Source: an uncultured Acetatifactor sp.
GTDB taxonomy: Bacteria > Bacillota > Clostridia > Lachnospirales > Lachnospiraceae
Assembly: GCA_948896875.1 (NCBI GenBank)
Contig: CAQUWW010000068.1
Coordinates: forward strand, 1-15,358
Reading direction: 5' to 3'
Length of the DNA: 15,358 nucleotides
This document shows positions 8,655 to 15,331 of this stretch, piece after piece. The notes under the pieces are model-generated. The model saw only the letters and a list, made by a program, of their open reading frames with translations. It was not told where the DNA came from and searched no databases. The translations under genes and the position numbers were made by a program. Position 1 is the stretch's first letter; each line of letters starts with the position of its first letter.

Positions 8655-10838
8655 TCAATCCTTCCTGTCCTGTTCCTGCATGATTCTCCGATATACGGCA
8701 GGCGTGACTCCCTTATATTTGTGAAAAGCGCGATACAGGGTATTCACTGAACCGAATCCTGATTCTTCCGCTATCTGCGCGTTGCTGTAATCTCCCTGCA
8801 ACAATAGTTTTTCAGCATGTCTGATCCGGAGTTCTTCCAGGTAACCCACAAATGTTTTTCCTGTCTGCTCCTTTATAAACTGGTACAGATATTTTTCAGA
8901 AATCCCTATTTTCTGGCAGACAATCCCCGCCGTCAGGTCACACCGGGTGTATTCCTCCTGCAGCAGTTCAAGGATATCTGATTTCAATTTCTGGTTTCGG
9001 CTTCTTCTGGCTTCCTCCACGCAGTCACAGACCTGGAAGCAGCAGGCCTTTATAATGTCCAGCATTTCCTTCAGGCTCCAGGATGAATGGTAATAGGGAA
9101 TCTGTACTTTGTCACTGTCCAGGGACAGTTCTTCCATTGTACACCAGATCACATGACGCAGGAAGAAAAAAATCTGCTGTTGGTACAGCAACATCGATTT
9201 ATTGACGGTCTCCCACTTGTCCAGCATACGCAACAGCTGCCGTTCGATCATAGACTTGTCGCCCCCCAGCAAATGGTTCTTTAGCTTCTGGGCGGTCTCC
9301 ACATTAATCAAAATACTGAATCCATGATCCTGCTGCAGGGTATATGCGTTTACGGAACCCATATCCTCCCTGCCGTATATTCTCCGCACCTGCAAAGCCT
9401 GTTCGTAACAGACACTCATGTTCTGGATACCATTTCCTATGGCACTGATGCCAATGTTCAGTACCACGCCTTCCTTCTCCACGGCCGTCATCTCCTCGAA
9501 AACCGCCTTGAGACCCATGACATGCGGCGGATCTTCATTTCTCAGGAATATCAGTACTATCAGTTCCTGGAAGCCCGAAAGTACACACAGGATCTCATTT
9601 TCCAGCCGTTCAGACAGATACTCCTGTATCCGCAGCACCACATCGGAATACTGCCCCTGGTCATCCAAAATCTCTATAGAAGCAATACAGAAAAATTCCA
9701 CGGGCCGCTTCAGGAAATTCTCCATGGACTCCGCCTCCGCCTGCGTGGAAATTCCCCGCAGAATCAGTTTTTCCATGGTACTGAACCGCAGCCTGTCTTC
9801 CATTTCCACCAGCTGCTTCTTATATTCATTCGCCGTATCCATGAGCCTCCTCACCGGACGATACTGGCGACAGCTGAAGACAACAGCCAGGATCACCGCC
9901 CCTATAAGCCCTACTATCAAATATAGAAACAACATTTCCACCATCTGCATGATCTGCTGTCGCACCAGGGACTTAGGGAGCCAGAGTTCTACCTCCAGGG
10001 AATAGGTATCATTTTTCTCTTCCAGCACCTTCCAGGGTTCCCCGCTGCCATCTGTCCGGGAAATGCCTTTCCCTTCCTCCCATAACTCTCCGGCTCTATC
10101 TGTTCCAAAAAGCATCCCGCCCTGGAGATCCAGAATGCGGAACGGGCAAATTCCCCGCATTTCTTCCGTAAGCATCCATTCCTCTATCTGTTCCCCGGGA
10201 AGCACAGACACAATTACAAATTCTATCCTGCCGACCCACTGGGTAGATTCCACCTTCTGCACACAGATTAACGGATTTGAAACTTTTTCAGGCCGCATTG
10301 ATTCATAGTACAGCACGTCCTCCACCTGAAAAAAAGAAGTCCTGTCCTCCGCATCAAATACCTTCCGGCAGAATTCCATTCTCCCCAATTCCCCAGCCCG
10401 GAAAAATTTCCCGTAATAGTCTGTAAAGGATTCCGTCACCTGCTCATTGGAGATGAATACATCATTTCCCGGAAACAGAAGGAAAGTAATGCAGAAATTA
10501 TTATTATCGGCCAAAAACAGATTGCTGACCTGCTTCATGGCCTCAGTCATGTACAGATATTCATTGATTGCCAGTTCCCCCCTTATCCTGGAAATCCTGC
10601 GGATATCGGGATCCTGCCTTAAGAAATTACCCATCACGTTCAAATGCTCGAAAGCGCGTTCCATATGATCCATTCCTTCCCTCATACGGTTCCGGCTCTG
10701 CTGTATCACATTTTCATTAGCCACGTTATATGCCTGCCAGATAAACGGATAACAGGCAAGGAGAACCAGTATCAATATCGCAAGATAGTTGCACAGATAT
10801 TTCATGATTTGTTTTCCACTCCGTGGCTGATATTTCAT
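8655..10838 (-). CDS. Membrane-anchored AraC-family transcriptional regulator
   Basis: A 727-residue one-component regulator. A short basic N-terminus is followed by transmembrane segment 1 (about 14-34), an extracytoplasmic sensor region (about 36-300), transmembrane segment 2 (about 301-323) and a cytoplasmic part. The segment after TM2 has a degenerate GGDEF-like region of the kind seen in YesN/YesS-type regulators (VVLNIGISAIGNG, then SVCYEQALQVRRIYG). The C-terminal ~100 residues hold the two AraC helix-turn-helices: first near 634-655 (IVCQKIGISEKYLYQFIKE), second near 683-710 (AQIAEESGFGSVNTLYRAFH), ending in GVTPAVYRR. It probably senses sugar, or the loaded binding protein, outside the membrane and activates this operon. 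The ATG start has GGGGG 5 bases upstream. It lies 74 bases after the second permease. Family assignment is firm; ligand and target are inferred. Confidence 0.94.
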   Translation of the reverse strand: MKYQPRSGKQIMKYLCNYLAILILVLLACYPFIWQAYNVANENVIQQSRNRMREGMDHMERAFEHLNVMGNFLRQDPDIRRISRIRGELAINEYLYMTEAMKQVSNLFLADNNNFCITFLLFPGNDVFISNEQVTESFTDYYGKFFRAGELGRMEFCRKVFDAEDRTSFFQVEDVLYYESMRPEKVSNPLICVQKVESTQWVGRIEFVIVSVLPGEQIEEWMLTEEMRGICPFRILDLQGGMLFGTDRAGELWEEGKGISRTDGSGEPWKVLEEKNDTYSLEVELWLPKSLVRQQIMQMVEMLFLYLIVGLIGAVILAVVFSCRQYRPVRRLMDTANEYKKQLVEMEDRLRFSTMEKLILRGISTQAEAESMENFLKRPVEFFCIASIEILDDQGQYSDVVLRIQEYLSERLENEILCVLSGFQELIVLIFLRNEDPPHVMGLKAVFEEMTAVEKEGVVLNIGISAIGNGIQNMSVCYEQALQVRRIYGREDMGSVNAYTLQQDHGFSILINVETAQKLKNHLLGGDKSMIERQLLRMLDKWETVNKSMLLYQQQIFFFLRHVIWCTMEELSLDSDKVQIPYYHSSWSLKEMLDIIKACCFQVCDCVEEARRSRNQKLKSDILELLQEEYTRCDLTAGIVCQKIGISEKYLYQFIKEQTGKTFVGYLEELRIRHAEKLLLQGDYSNAQIAEESGFGSVNTLYRAFHKYKGVTPAVYRRIMQEQDRKD

Positions 10839-10912
10839 ATTGGCCCCCTGTTCATTTCAATGCATTTGTCCGCCGATGCCTCACTGCAGGCTATGGCGCA
10901 CCAGGTTTCCTG

Positions 10913-11806
10913 TCATCCCTTAATCGAGCCAATCATGACTCCCTTCACAAAATACTTCTGGATAAATGGATATATCATCATTACCGGTACTGTTGTCACT
11001 ACGATTAAAGCATATTTTATCACATCTGCCGTCTGTGCTATCCTCATCTGTAACTCCGGATCTGCCACTGTAGAAGGATCGATCTGATTGGAAATCAATA
11101 TCTCCTTCAGATAGATCGGCAACGGGAACAACTCCCGGCTGTTCAGGTACAGCATGGGATTGAAATAGGAATTCCAATGCCCCACCCCGTAAAACAATAC
11201 CAGCACCGCCGCCACTGCTTTCGACAGCGGGAGGACAATTGCCGTAAAAAAGCGAATATCGCTGCAACCGTCTATCTGCGCCGCCTCCAATAACTCTTTG
11301 GGAATATTGTTGCGGATAAATGTCCGGGCAATAATCAGATTATACACTCCGAGGGCGCCGGGAATGACAATGGCCCACCTGGTATTAATCATTCCCAGTT
11401 TTTGTATCAGCATGTAATTAGGAATCATTCCCCCACTGAAAAACATGGTAAAGGTAAACAGAAGCATAATCCAGTTTGCTCCGGGGAGATCCTCCCTGGA
11501 AAGAGCATACGCCGCAACCATGGTAATACAGATATTGATACAGGTTCCTGTTACAGTATAGATAACGGAATTGAGAAATCCGTTCAGAATGTCCCTGTTG
11601 TGAAAGACTATTTTATATCCTTCCAGTGAAAAGTCCACTGGCCATAAAAATACCTTCCCGCCGGTTACAGCCTGCCCGGAAGAAAAAGAGGAGGCCAGTA
11701 CAAACAAGATCGGGTACATGACAATAATAAACATAAACGTCAATACCAGAAAAGTCACTCCATAGAAAATTTTATCACTGCTTCCATAACGCATCCACCG
11801 TTTCAA
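10913..11806 (-). CDS. ABC transporter permease, LplC/YtcP type (CUT1 sugar importer)
   Basis: Inner subunit of a carbohydrate ABC importer, 297 residues with about six predicted membrane segments, for example residues ~15-37 (FYGVTFLVLTFMFIIVMYPI) and a final one near VVTTVPVMMIYPF. The EAA loop that docks the ATPase is ELLEAAQIDG with E174, followed by the usual hydrophobic stretch. The C-terminus YFVKGVMIGSIKG is the typical ending of this family. The start is a TTG at 11806 with a perfect GGAGG 6 bases upstream; the next ATG, four codons in, is too far from that site. It begins 14 bases after the partner permease stop. Together they form the membrane pore. The substrate is likely an oligosaccharide matched to the downstream glycosidases; this is inferred from context. 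Confidence 0.94.
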   Translation of the reverse strand: MKRWMRYGSSDKIFYGVTFLVLTFMFIIVMYPILFVLASSFSSGQAVTGGKVFLWPVDFSLEGYKIVFHNRDILNGFLNSVIYTVTGTCINICITMVAAYALSREDLPGANWIMLLFTFTMFFSGGMIPNYMLIQKLGMINTRWAIVIPGALGVYNLIIARTFIRNNIPKELLEAAQIDGCSDIRFFTAIVLPLSKAVAAVLVLFYGVGHWNSYFNPMLYLNSRELFPLPIYLKEILISNQIDPSTVADPELQMRIAQTADVIKYALIVVTTVPVMMIYPFIQKYFVKGVMIGSIKG

Positions 11807-11820
11807 GCCCTTCCTCCTTC

Positions 11821-12783
11821 CTAGAAAATACCGCTTCCGTTCAGCCGTTTGCTGATAAAATTGACAATGACCAGCATGGTAAAATTCACCACGGAGTTAA
11901 ACATGCCTATGGCTGTCGAAAGCGAAAAATCTCCCATTCCCCGGGCCAGACCGATTTTATAGACGTAGGTAGAGATCACCTCGCTATAGCCGATATTCAA
12001 GTCATTCTGCAAAAGCAATACCTTCTCGAACCCTACGTTCATGATCCCGCCGGCCGCCAGAATCAGCATGATTGTCGCCGTTGGAAGCACTGTCATCAGA
12101 TCAATATACAGAACCCGCTGGAACCGGCTGGCTCCATCTATTTTTGCCGCTTCATGTAAGTCCTGATCTACATTGGATAATGCCGCAATATATATAATGG
12201 CATTATAGCCTGTGCTCTGCCAGATCCCCGACCATACATAAATATGCTTGAACATTGTCCCTTTTCCAATGATATCTGTTGCCGGTTCCTTCATGAGAAG
12301 GGAATAGAGCTGCCCGTATATTCCGATGCGGCTGTTCAGAAGCTGCAATACAATTCCCACCATCACTACCGTGGAAATAAAATGTGGAATATATGTGGTG
12401 GTCTGGATGATTTTCTTATACTTTTTCCCCGGAAATGCATTGATCAGCAGGGCAAAAATAATCGGTAACGGAAAGGATGCCAGAAGGCTATAAATGGAAA
12501 TGGTTAATGTGTTTTTCAGCACCTCCGTAAACTTATATGAGTTGAAAAATTTGATGAAATTTTGAAATCCCACCCATGGACTCCCAAAGATGCCCTTGGA
12601 GATATCATATTTCTTAAAAGCCAGTACCAGCCCTCCCATAGGCACATAGTGGAACAGAATGATAAATGTCACAGGAAGCGCCAGCAGCATATACAGCTGC
12701 CAGCGGGCCTTCATCCTGTGCCAGAGTGATTTATGGCTCATTATCTGCCTGTCGGATCCCACCGTTTTTTGTTTTACACGCAT
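11821..12783 (-). CDS. ABC transporter permease, LplB/YteP type (CUT1 sugar importer)
   Basis: Second membrane subunit of the importer, 320 residues. The N-terminal cytoplasmic tail is basic, then comes a membrane segment (LYMLLALPVTFIILFHYVPM) and the LplB-type stretch GLVLAFKKYDISKGIFGSPW. The EAA loop reads DLHEAAKIDGASRF with E211 and G217. The C-terminus ends ISKRLNGSGIF, usual for the family. The start is placed at the ATG at 12781-12783 because AAGGAG lies 5 bases before it; the frame is open five codons further to a TTG at 12798, but that TTG lies right at the Shine-Dalgarno sequence. It follows the binding-protein gene after about 130 bases containing a stem-loop. No ATP-binding subunit is encoded beside it; Gram-positive transporters of this class commonly share an MsmX-type ATPase encoded elsewhere. 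Confidence 0.94.
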   Translation of the reverse strand: MRVKQKTVGSDRQIMSHKSLWHRMKARWQLYMLLALPVTFIILFHYVPMGGLVLAFKKYDISKGIFGSPWVGFQNFIKFFNSYKFTEVLKNTLTISIYSLLASFPLPIIFALLINAFPGKKYKKIIQTTTYIPHFISTVVMVGIVLQLLNSRIGIYGQLYSLLMKEPATDIIGKGTMFKHIYVWSGIWQSTGYNAIIYIAALSNVDQDLHEAAKIDGASRFQRVLYIDLMTVLPTATIMLILAAGGIMNVGFEKVLLLQNDLNIGYSEVISTYVYKIGLARGMGDFSLSTAIGMFNSVVNFTMLVIVNFISKRLNGSGIF

Positions 12784-12816
12784 CTTTACTCCTTCCAAAA
12801 TGATATTTCAAAAGGA

Positions 12817-12855
12817 GTGATATGGCGGAATAAACGACTCCTCCCACCGTATCAC
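12817..12855 (-). promoter_or_regulatory. Stem-loop between binding-protein and permease genes
   Basis: Arms 12817-12828 (gtgatatggcgg on the plus strand) and 12844-12855 (ccaccgtatcac) pair over 12 positions with one mismatch and one G-U in the minus-strand RNA; the loop is 15 bases. Only a short U-rich stretch (CUCCUUUUG) follows, so it is a poor full terminator. Stem-loops here in sugar ABC operons are commonly thought to protect the upstream mRNA or partly attenuate transcription, giving more binding protein than permease. Its position 34 bases before the permease start fits that role. Function is inferred. Confidence 0.5.
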
Positions 12856-12912
12856 ACCTTCCCTGAAAATTTCTGTCGCTAATGTCCAAACGACCGCTTC
12901 TGGTCTTTCCCG

Positions 12913-14565
12913 TTACTCTGACATTCTCTCATAAGCAGTCTGCGCTATCTCAATCCAACGGTTAAGTCCCATATTCTTCAATTCGTCCAGATAATTATCC
13001 CACTCGGATAAAGGCTTATTCCCTGTCACAAAGGCAGCATTGCTTTCCTTGACAAAGGTTTGCACATTCGCCATAATCTCCGCAATTTCCTCTCCCTCTT
13101 CCTGGGTATACCGCAACCTGCCCAAAATGTGCTCCGGATGGGCATCCGCGTAGTACTCCGCTGACATGGCACGCGTCAGCGCATAATAGTTCACCGCGTT
13201 CTCATCCTCTGGCTTCCTCTCATCAATCCCTCTGGAAAACTCCAGGCCTCTGTATGACGGTCCGACATCATACCAGTGTTTATTCTGAGGTTTGGACCAG
13301 ATATCATTCAGAATGGCATACGAACAAGGTATCCCACTGACTTCCTCATACACACCCTTATAATTCTTCGTAACCTCGGGATCCCGGGACCAGTCTACGT
13401 TTTCTTCCCCATAGCGATTGGTAATAGCGATATCCTCGCGGTAGAACAGATCTCCCAGCCGGAATGCCAGCTCCGGATTCTTGCAGTCCTTCAGTATCAT
13501 AAATTCCCATGTGGGATTCGCCGGCGAAAATGCCGCATAAGCCTTTCCTTCCGGTCCTGTCAATGGAGGAAGCAGTTCCATTTCCTGAAAGTTAGGATTT
13601 TTTTCCGAATCTGACCAGTATCCATAGCCTCCCGCAGCCACACAGCCCACCAACTGTGGATCATTGCTCAAGAGCGCCGTAAGCTGGGAAGTATCCTGGG
13701 TAAATGCAGTGGGCGCAAGAAGTCCCTGCTGGCACAATTCATACATATATTCCAGACCATCCCTGTATGCGTCCGTGGTAAATGGCGCTATCACTGTAGA
13801 ACCATCTTCTGAAAGTGTCAGATCCTCCCCGGAACAATACTCAAACGCATTCATGATAAAGTAGAAGGAGTTCGTCCCCCAGCCCCCCGTACATCCTGTG
13901 ATCGGTATCTCATCTTTCCACCCCTTGCCGTTAGGATCTTCGTTTAAGAACCGTGCCCTTCCTCTCTGGCACTCCTCCGTAGTTGCAGGCATGGCCTCAC
14001 CCAGCTTATCCAGCCAGACCTTATTGATCCAGAAACGGTAGGGCGTTGTATTCCAATCCTCTACGTTATATTTGGGAAGCGCATAGATATTTCCGTCCGC
14101 GGATCTGATATTCTCCAATAGATACTGTCTCTCCTCCTCTGGAAGTTGAAGAAAGTTCGTTGCCAGATTCTCATCTTCCAGATAGTCATTGAGGCTTAAA
14201 AAAATTCCCTTGCTTCCATAGTCAGCCACCTCCAATGCAGCGTATCCCAGGCCTACCACTACATCTGGAAGTTCCCCTCCCCCATTAACCATTGTGGCAA
14301 ATTTGGTTCTGGCATCACTGTTATCCGCCGGCAAATAATAGAACTCCAAATCCACATTTAACTCTTCTTCCAGAAGATTTGTAAGGTGATTCTCCTCATA
14401 GCTTGACACATTTGTATTCTGTGCCAACGCAACCACAATTTTTTCCCTCTCCACTCCGGAGGGTTCTTCCTGGCTGTTTCCTTCGACCTGACTGCTCCCC
14501 TGGGTCTGACTGTCATTCGCCGGACTTTGCTGACACCCTGTCAGAACAGACAGCAAAAACGTCAT
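12913..14565 (-). CDS. Extracellular solute-binding lipoprotein of the sugar ABC importer (LplA/LipO type)
   Basis: Lipid-anchored substrate-capture protein, 550 residues from the first ATG, a usual size for oligosaccharide-binding proteins of this class. The lipobox is LTGC with the cysteine at residue 11, followed by a Ser/Gln/Asn-rich linker (QQSPANDSQTQGSSQ) and then the periplasmic-binding fold starting at IVVALAQNTN. Solute-binding features include LLEEELNVDLEFYYL, FATMVNGGGELPDVVVGLGY and YALPKYNVEDWNTTPYRFWIN, and the C-terminus is rich in aromatic residues. Starting at this ATG leaves only ten residues before the cysteine and no positive charge, which is abnormal. The same frame continues upstream with a lysine-rich, hydrophobic stretch, so the protein probably starts earlier (see 14566-14640). 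It leads the operon and supplies the transporter formed by the next two genes. Substrate not determinable from sequence. Confidence 0.92.
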   Translation of the reverse strand: MTFLLSVLTGCQQSPANDSQTQGSSQVEGNSQEEPSGVEREKIVVALAQNTNVSSYEENHLTNLLEEELNVDLEFYYLPADNSDARTKFATMVNGGGELPDVVVGLGYAALEVADYGSKGIFLSLNDYLEDENLATNFLQLPEEERQYLLENIRSADGNIYALPKYNVEDWNTTPYRFWINKVWLDKLGEAMPATTEECQRGRARFLNEDPNGKGWKDEIPITGCTGGWGTNSFYFIMNAFEYCSGEDLTLSEDGSTVIAPFTTDAYRDGLEYMYELCQQGLLAPTAFTQDTSQLTALLSNDPQLVGCVAAGGYGYWSDSEKNPNFQEMELLPPLTGPEGKAYAAFSPANPTWEFMILKDCKNPELAFRLGDLFYREDIAITNRYGEENVDWSRDPEVTKNYKGVYEEVSGIPCSYAILNDIWSKPQNKHWYDVGPSYRGLEFSRGIDERKPEDENAVNYYALTRAMSAEYYADAHPEHILGRLRYTQEEGEEIAEIMANVQTFVKESNAAFVTGNKPLSEWDNYLDELKNMGLNRWIEIAQTAYERMSE

Positions 14566-14640
14566 TGCCAGAAAAAGGGTAACAACCTTCTTTAATTTCT
14601 TTTTCTTGATGTAGGTTCCGTTTCCCAGCTTCCTGTTGAT
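14566..14640 (-). other. Probable upstream part of the lipoprotein signal peptide, start codon unclear
   Basis: The binding-protein frame is open from 14640 to the first ATG at 14565. It encodes INRKLGNGTY, then IKKKKLKKVV, then TLFLA, directly before MTFLLSVLTGC. A run of lysines followed by hydrophobic residues and a lipobox is exactly a lipoprotein signal peptide, so the stretch is very likely translated. There is no in-frame ATG, GTG or TTG. Candidates are the ATC at 14608-14610 (just before KKKK), the ATC at 14638-14640 (AAGGA 8 bases upstream) and the CTG at 14626-14628. A TTG at 14642-14644 with AAGGA 4 bases upstream is in the +1 frame, so a single-base indel would also restore a normal start. 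A TGA at 14641-14643 closes the frame further up. Confidence 0.6.
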
Positions 14641-14665
14641 TCAACGTGTCCTTCAACAGTTTCAA

Positions 14666-14674
14666 TTATGGCAT
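14666..14674 (-). other. Two-codon upstream reading frame (Met-Pro-stop)
   Basis: ATG CCA TAA in the predicted 5' untranslated leader of the binding-protein gene. AAGGA stands 7 bases before the ATG (14682-14686), a better ribosome site than any seen for the main gene. The frame is +1 relative to the binding protein and in frame with the TTG at 14644. It could be a minimal regulatory uORF feeding reinitiation, or chance. Confidence 0.35.
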
Positions 14675-14718
14675 ATGACAATCCTTTCCGTAAAGTTGCA
14701 ATCCCCCTACTCCACTCC

Positions 14719-14763
14719 CTGACAGTCAGAATACACAGTTGCACATTCTTTTCGGACTGTCAG
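14719..14763. promoter_or_regulatory. Inverted repeat at the predicted transcription start
   Basis: Perfect 9-base arms CTGACAGTC (14719-14727) and GACTGTCAG (14755-14763), with an inner 5-base stem AGAAT (14728-14732) and ATTCT (14745-14749). It begins immediately after the -10 box and covers the predicted +1, so it could be a repressor operator or, in part, a 5'-end RNA hairpin. No U-run follows, so it is not an intrinsic terminator. Confidence 0.45.
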
Positions 14764-14792
14764 ATTGTATGATACAGCCTTCATGTATCCAA
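14764..14792 (-). promoter_or_regulatory. Putative sigma-A-type promoter of the operon
   Basis: On the minus strand, -35 TTGGAT (14787-14792), a 17-base spacer and -10 TACAAT (14764-14769): 4/6 and 5/6 matches to the vegetative consensus with ideal spacing. The predicted transcription start is near 14757, giving a leader of about 150-190 bases. It is the only good promoter match found upstream of the minus-strand genes. Confidence 0.6.
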
Positions 14793-14802
14793 ATTTCCTT
14801 AT

Positions 14803-14828
14803 ATATCAACGTCCTGATATTCTGATAT
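14803..14828. promoter_or_regulatory. Cluster of TGATAT half-sites, possible activator operator
   Basis: ATATCA (14803-14808), a 6-base gap and TGATAT (14815-14820) form a perfect inverted repeat. A third TGATAT (14823-14828) makes a tandem repeat of ctgatatt (14814-14821 and 14822-14829). The cluster lies about 45-72 bases upstream of the predicted transcription start, just beyond the -35 box, where AraC-family activators commonly bind. Assignment to the AraC protein of this operon is inference. Confidence 0.4.
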
Positions 14829-14858
14829 TATTACCTGTTCTGCTTTCAGTTTATCCAT

Positions 14859-14872
14859 ATATTAATTAATAT
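14859..14872. repeat. AT-only 14-base palindrome
   Basis: atattaattaatat is perfectly palindromic. Its first ten bases recur at 14931-14940. It lies about 65 bases upstream of the -35 box of the operon promoter, in an AT-rich stretch. It could be an UP-like or protein-binding element, or simply reflect composition. Confidence 0.3.
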
Positions 14873-14900
14873 CATTACGAATTTTCGCACTATCTGGATA

Positions 14901-14916
14901 CAGACAGCTTTGTCTG
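14901..14916. repeat. Short inverted repeat CAGACA/TGTCTG
   Basis: Perfect 6-base arms (14901-14906, 14911-14916) around gctt. It is flanked by a direct repeat of TATCTGGA (14891-14898 and 14939-14946). Neither strand shows a proper U-run after the stem, so a terminator is unlikely. It may be a regulator site upstream of the operon promoter. Confidence 0.3.
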
Positions 14917-15226
14917 CATTTTAAATTCGAATATTAATTATCTGGAAAAAGTCTATCGTTTTGATTTAAGTTTTACCAGCACAATTTGTGGCAGAATGGA
15001 ACAGTGACACATATGTCCCAAAAATATGTTTCCAGAATCATATGAGAACCGGAAGACTAGTAACTTGTAAAACAAACCGGAGTACAAATTCATCGGACAT
15101 AATATCGGCAAAATGAATGCAAAGCTACAGATCGGCTCCCTGAACAGAATCCGTAAGATGCCAATCCCCCCCATGCATGGCGATACAACCGGCCCAATGC
15201 ATGAAGGGTTACGCTTAAAGTACTTT

Positions 15227-15255
15227 TTTACATTATAGATTTTTGATAATAGAAT
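15227..15255 (+). promoter_or_regulatory. Putative plus-strand promoter leading out of the window
   Basis: -35 TTTACA (15227-15232), 17-base spacer, -10 TAGAAT (15250-15255), each 5/6 to consensus. The predicted start near 15262 falls in the loop of the inverted repeat at 15246-15274. It would drive a divergent transcript whose gene lies beyond 15358. Confidence 0.5.
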
Positions 15256-15274
15256 CTGTACTTGATTCTATTAT
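15246..15274. promoter_or_regulatory. Perfect 11-base inverted repeat over the plus-strand -10 box
   Basis: ATAATAGAATC (15246-15256) and GATTCTATTAT (15264-15274) around a 7-base loop. It overlaps the -10 box and start of the putative promoter, as a repressor operator would. Neither strand has a U-run after the stem, which argues against an intrinsic terminator. Confidence 0.5.
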
Positions 15275-15287
15275 AGGATTAGGGTGT

Positions 15288-15307
15288 CAAAAGGTCACTG
15301 ACTTTTG
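15288..15307. promoter_or_regulatory. Second inverted repeat in the plus-strand leader
   Basis: CAAAAgGTCA and TGACTTTTG form 9-base arms around one base, with one bulged G. It lies between the putative promoter and the boxA-like element. Could be a protein site or a small RNA hairpin. Confidence 0.3.
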
Positions 15308-15316
15308 AAATATATT

Positions 15317-15331
15317 TGTACCTTGAAAACT
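15317..15331 (+). promoter_or_regulatory. boxA-like antitermination element
   Basis: TGTACCTTGAAAACT closely resembles the Gram-positive rrn boxA (of the form TGTTCTTTGAAAACT, recalled from Bacillus). Such elements occur in rRNA leaders and spacers and, as I recall, in leaders of some mobile elements. Located about 55 bases after the predicted start, it suggests a long or structured plus-strand transcript. No rRNA is visible before the edge. Confidence 0.35.

Noticed and set aside
7849..8724. Plus-strand reading frame of 291 codons opposite GH95
   Set aside because: Shadow of GH95; the opposite strand has clear catalytic motifs.
10902..10912. CAGG-aaa-CCTG mini-hairpin after permease 2
   Set aside because: Four-base stem with no U-run; not a terminator.
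14953..15174. Minus-strand 73-codon frame in the gene-free region
   Set aside because: No ribosome binding site before its ATG, AT-rich hydrophobic composition, no recognised family.
15206..15219. Possible catabolite-repression (cre) site
   Set aside because: About three mismatches at conserved positions of TGWAANCGNTNWCA; not convincing.
15285..15290. Consensus TTGACA on the minus strand
   Set aside because: No -10 box at 16-18 bases; the nearby TATAAT is only about 10 bases away.
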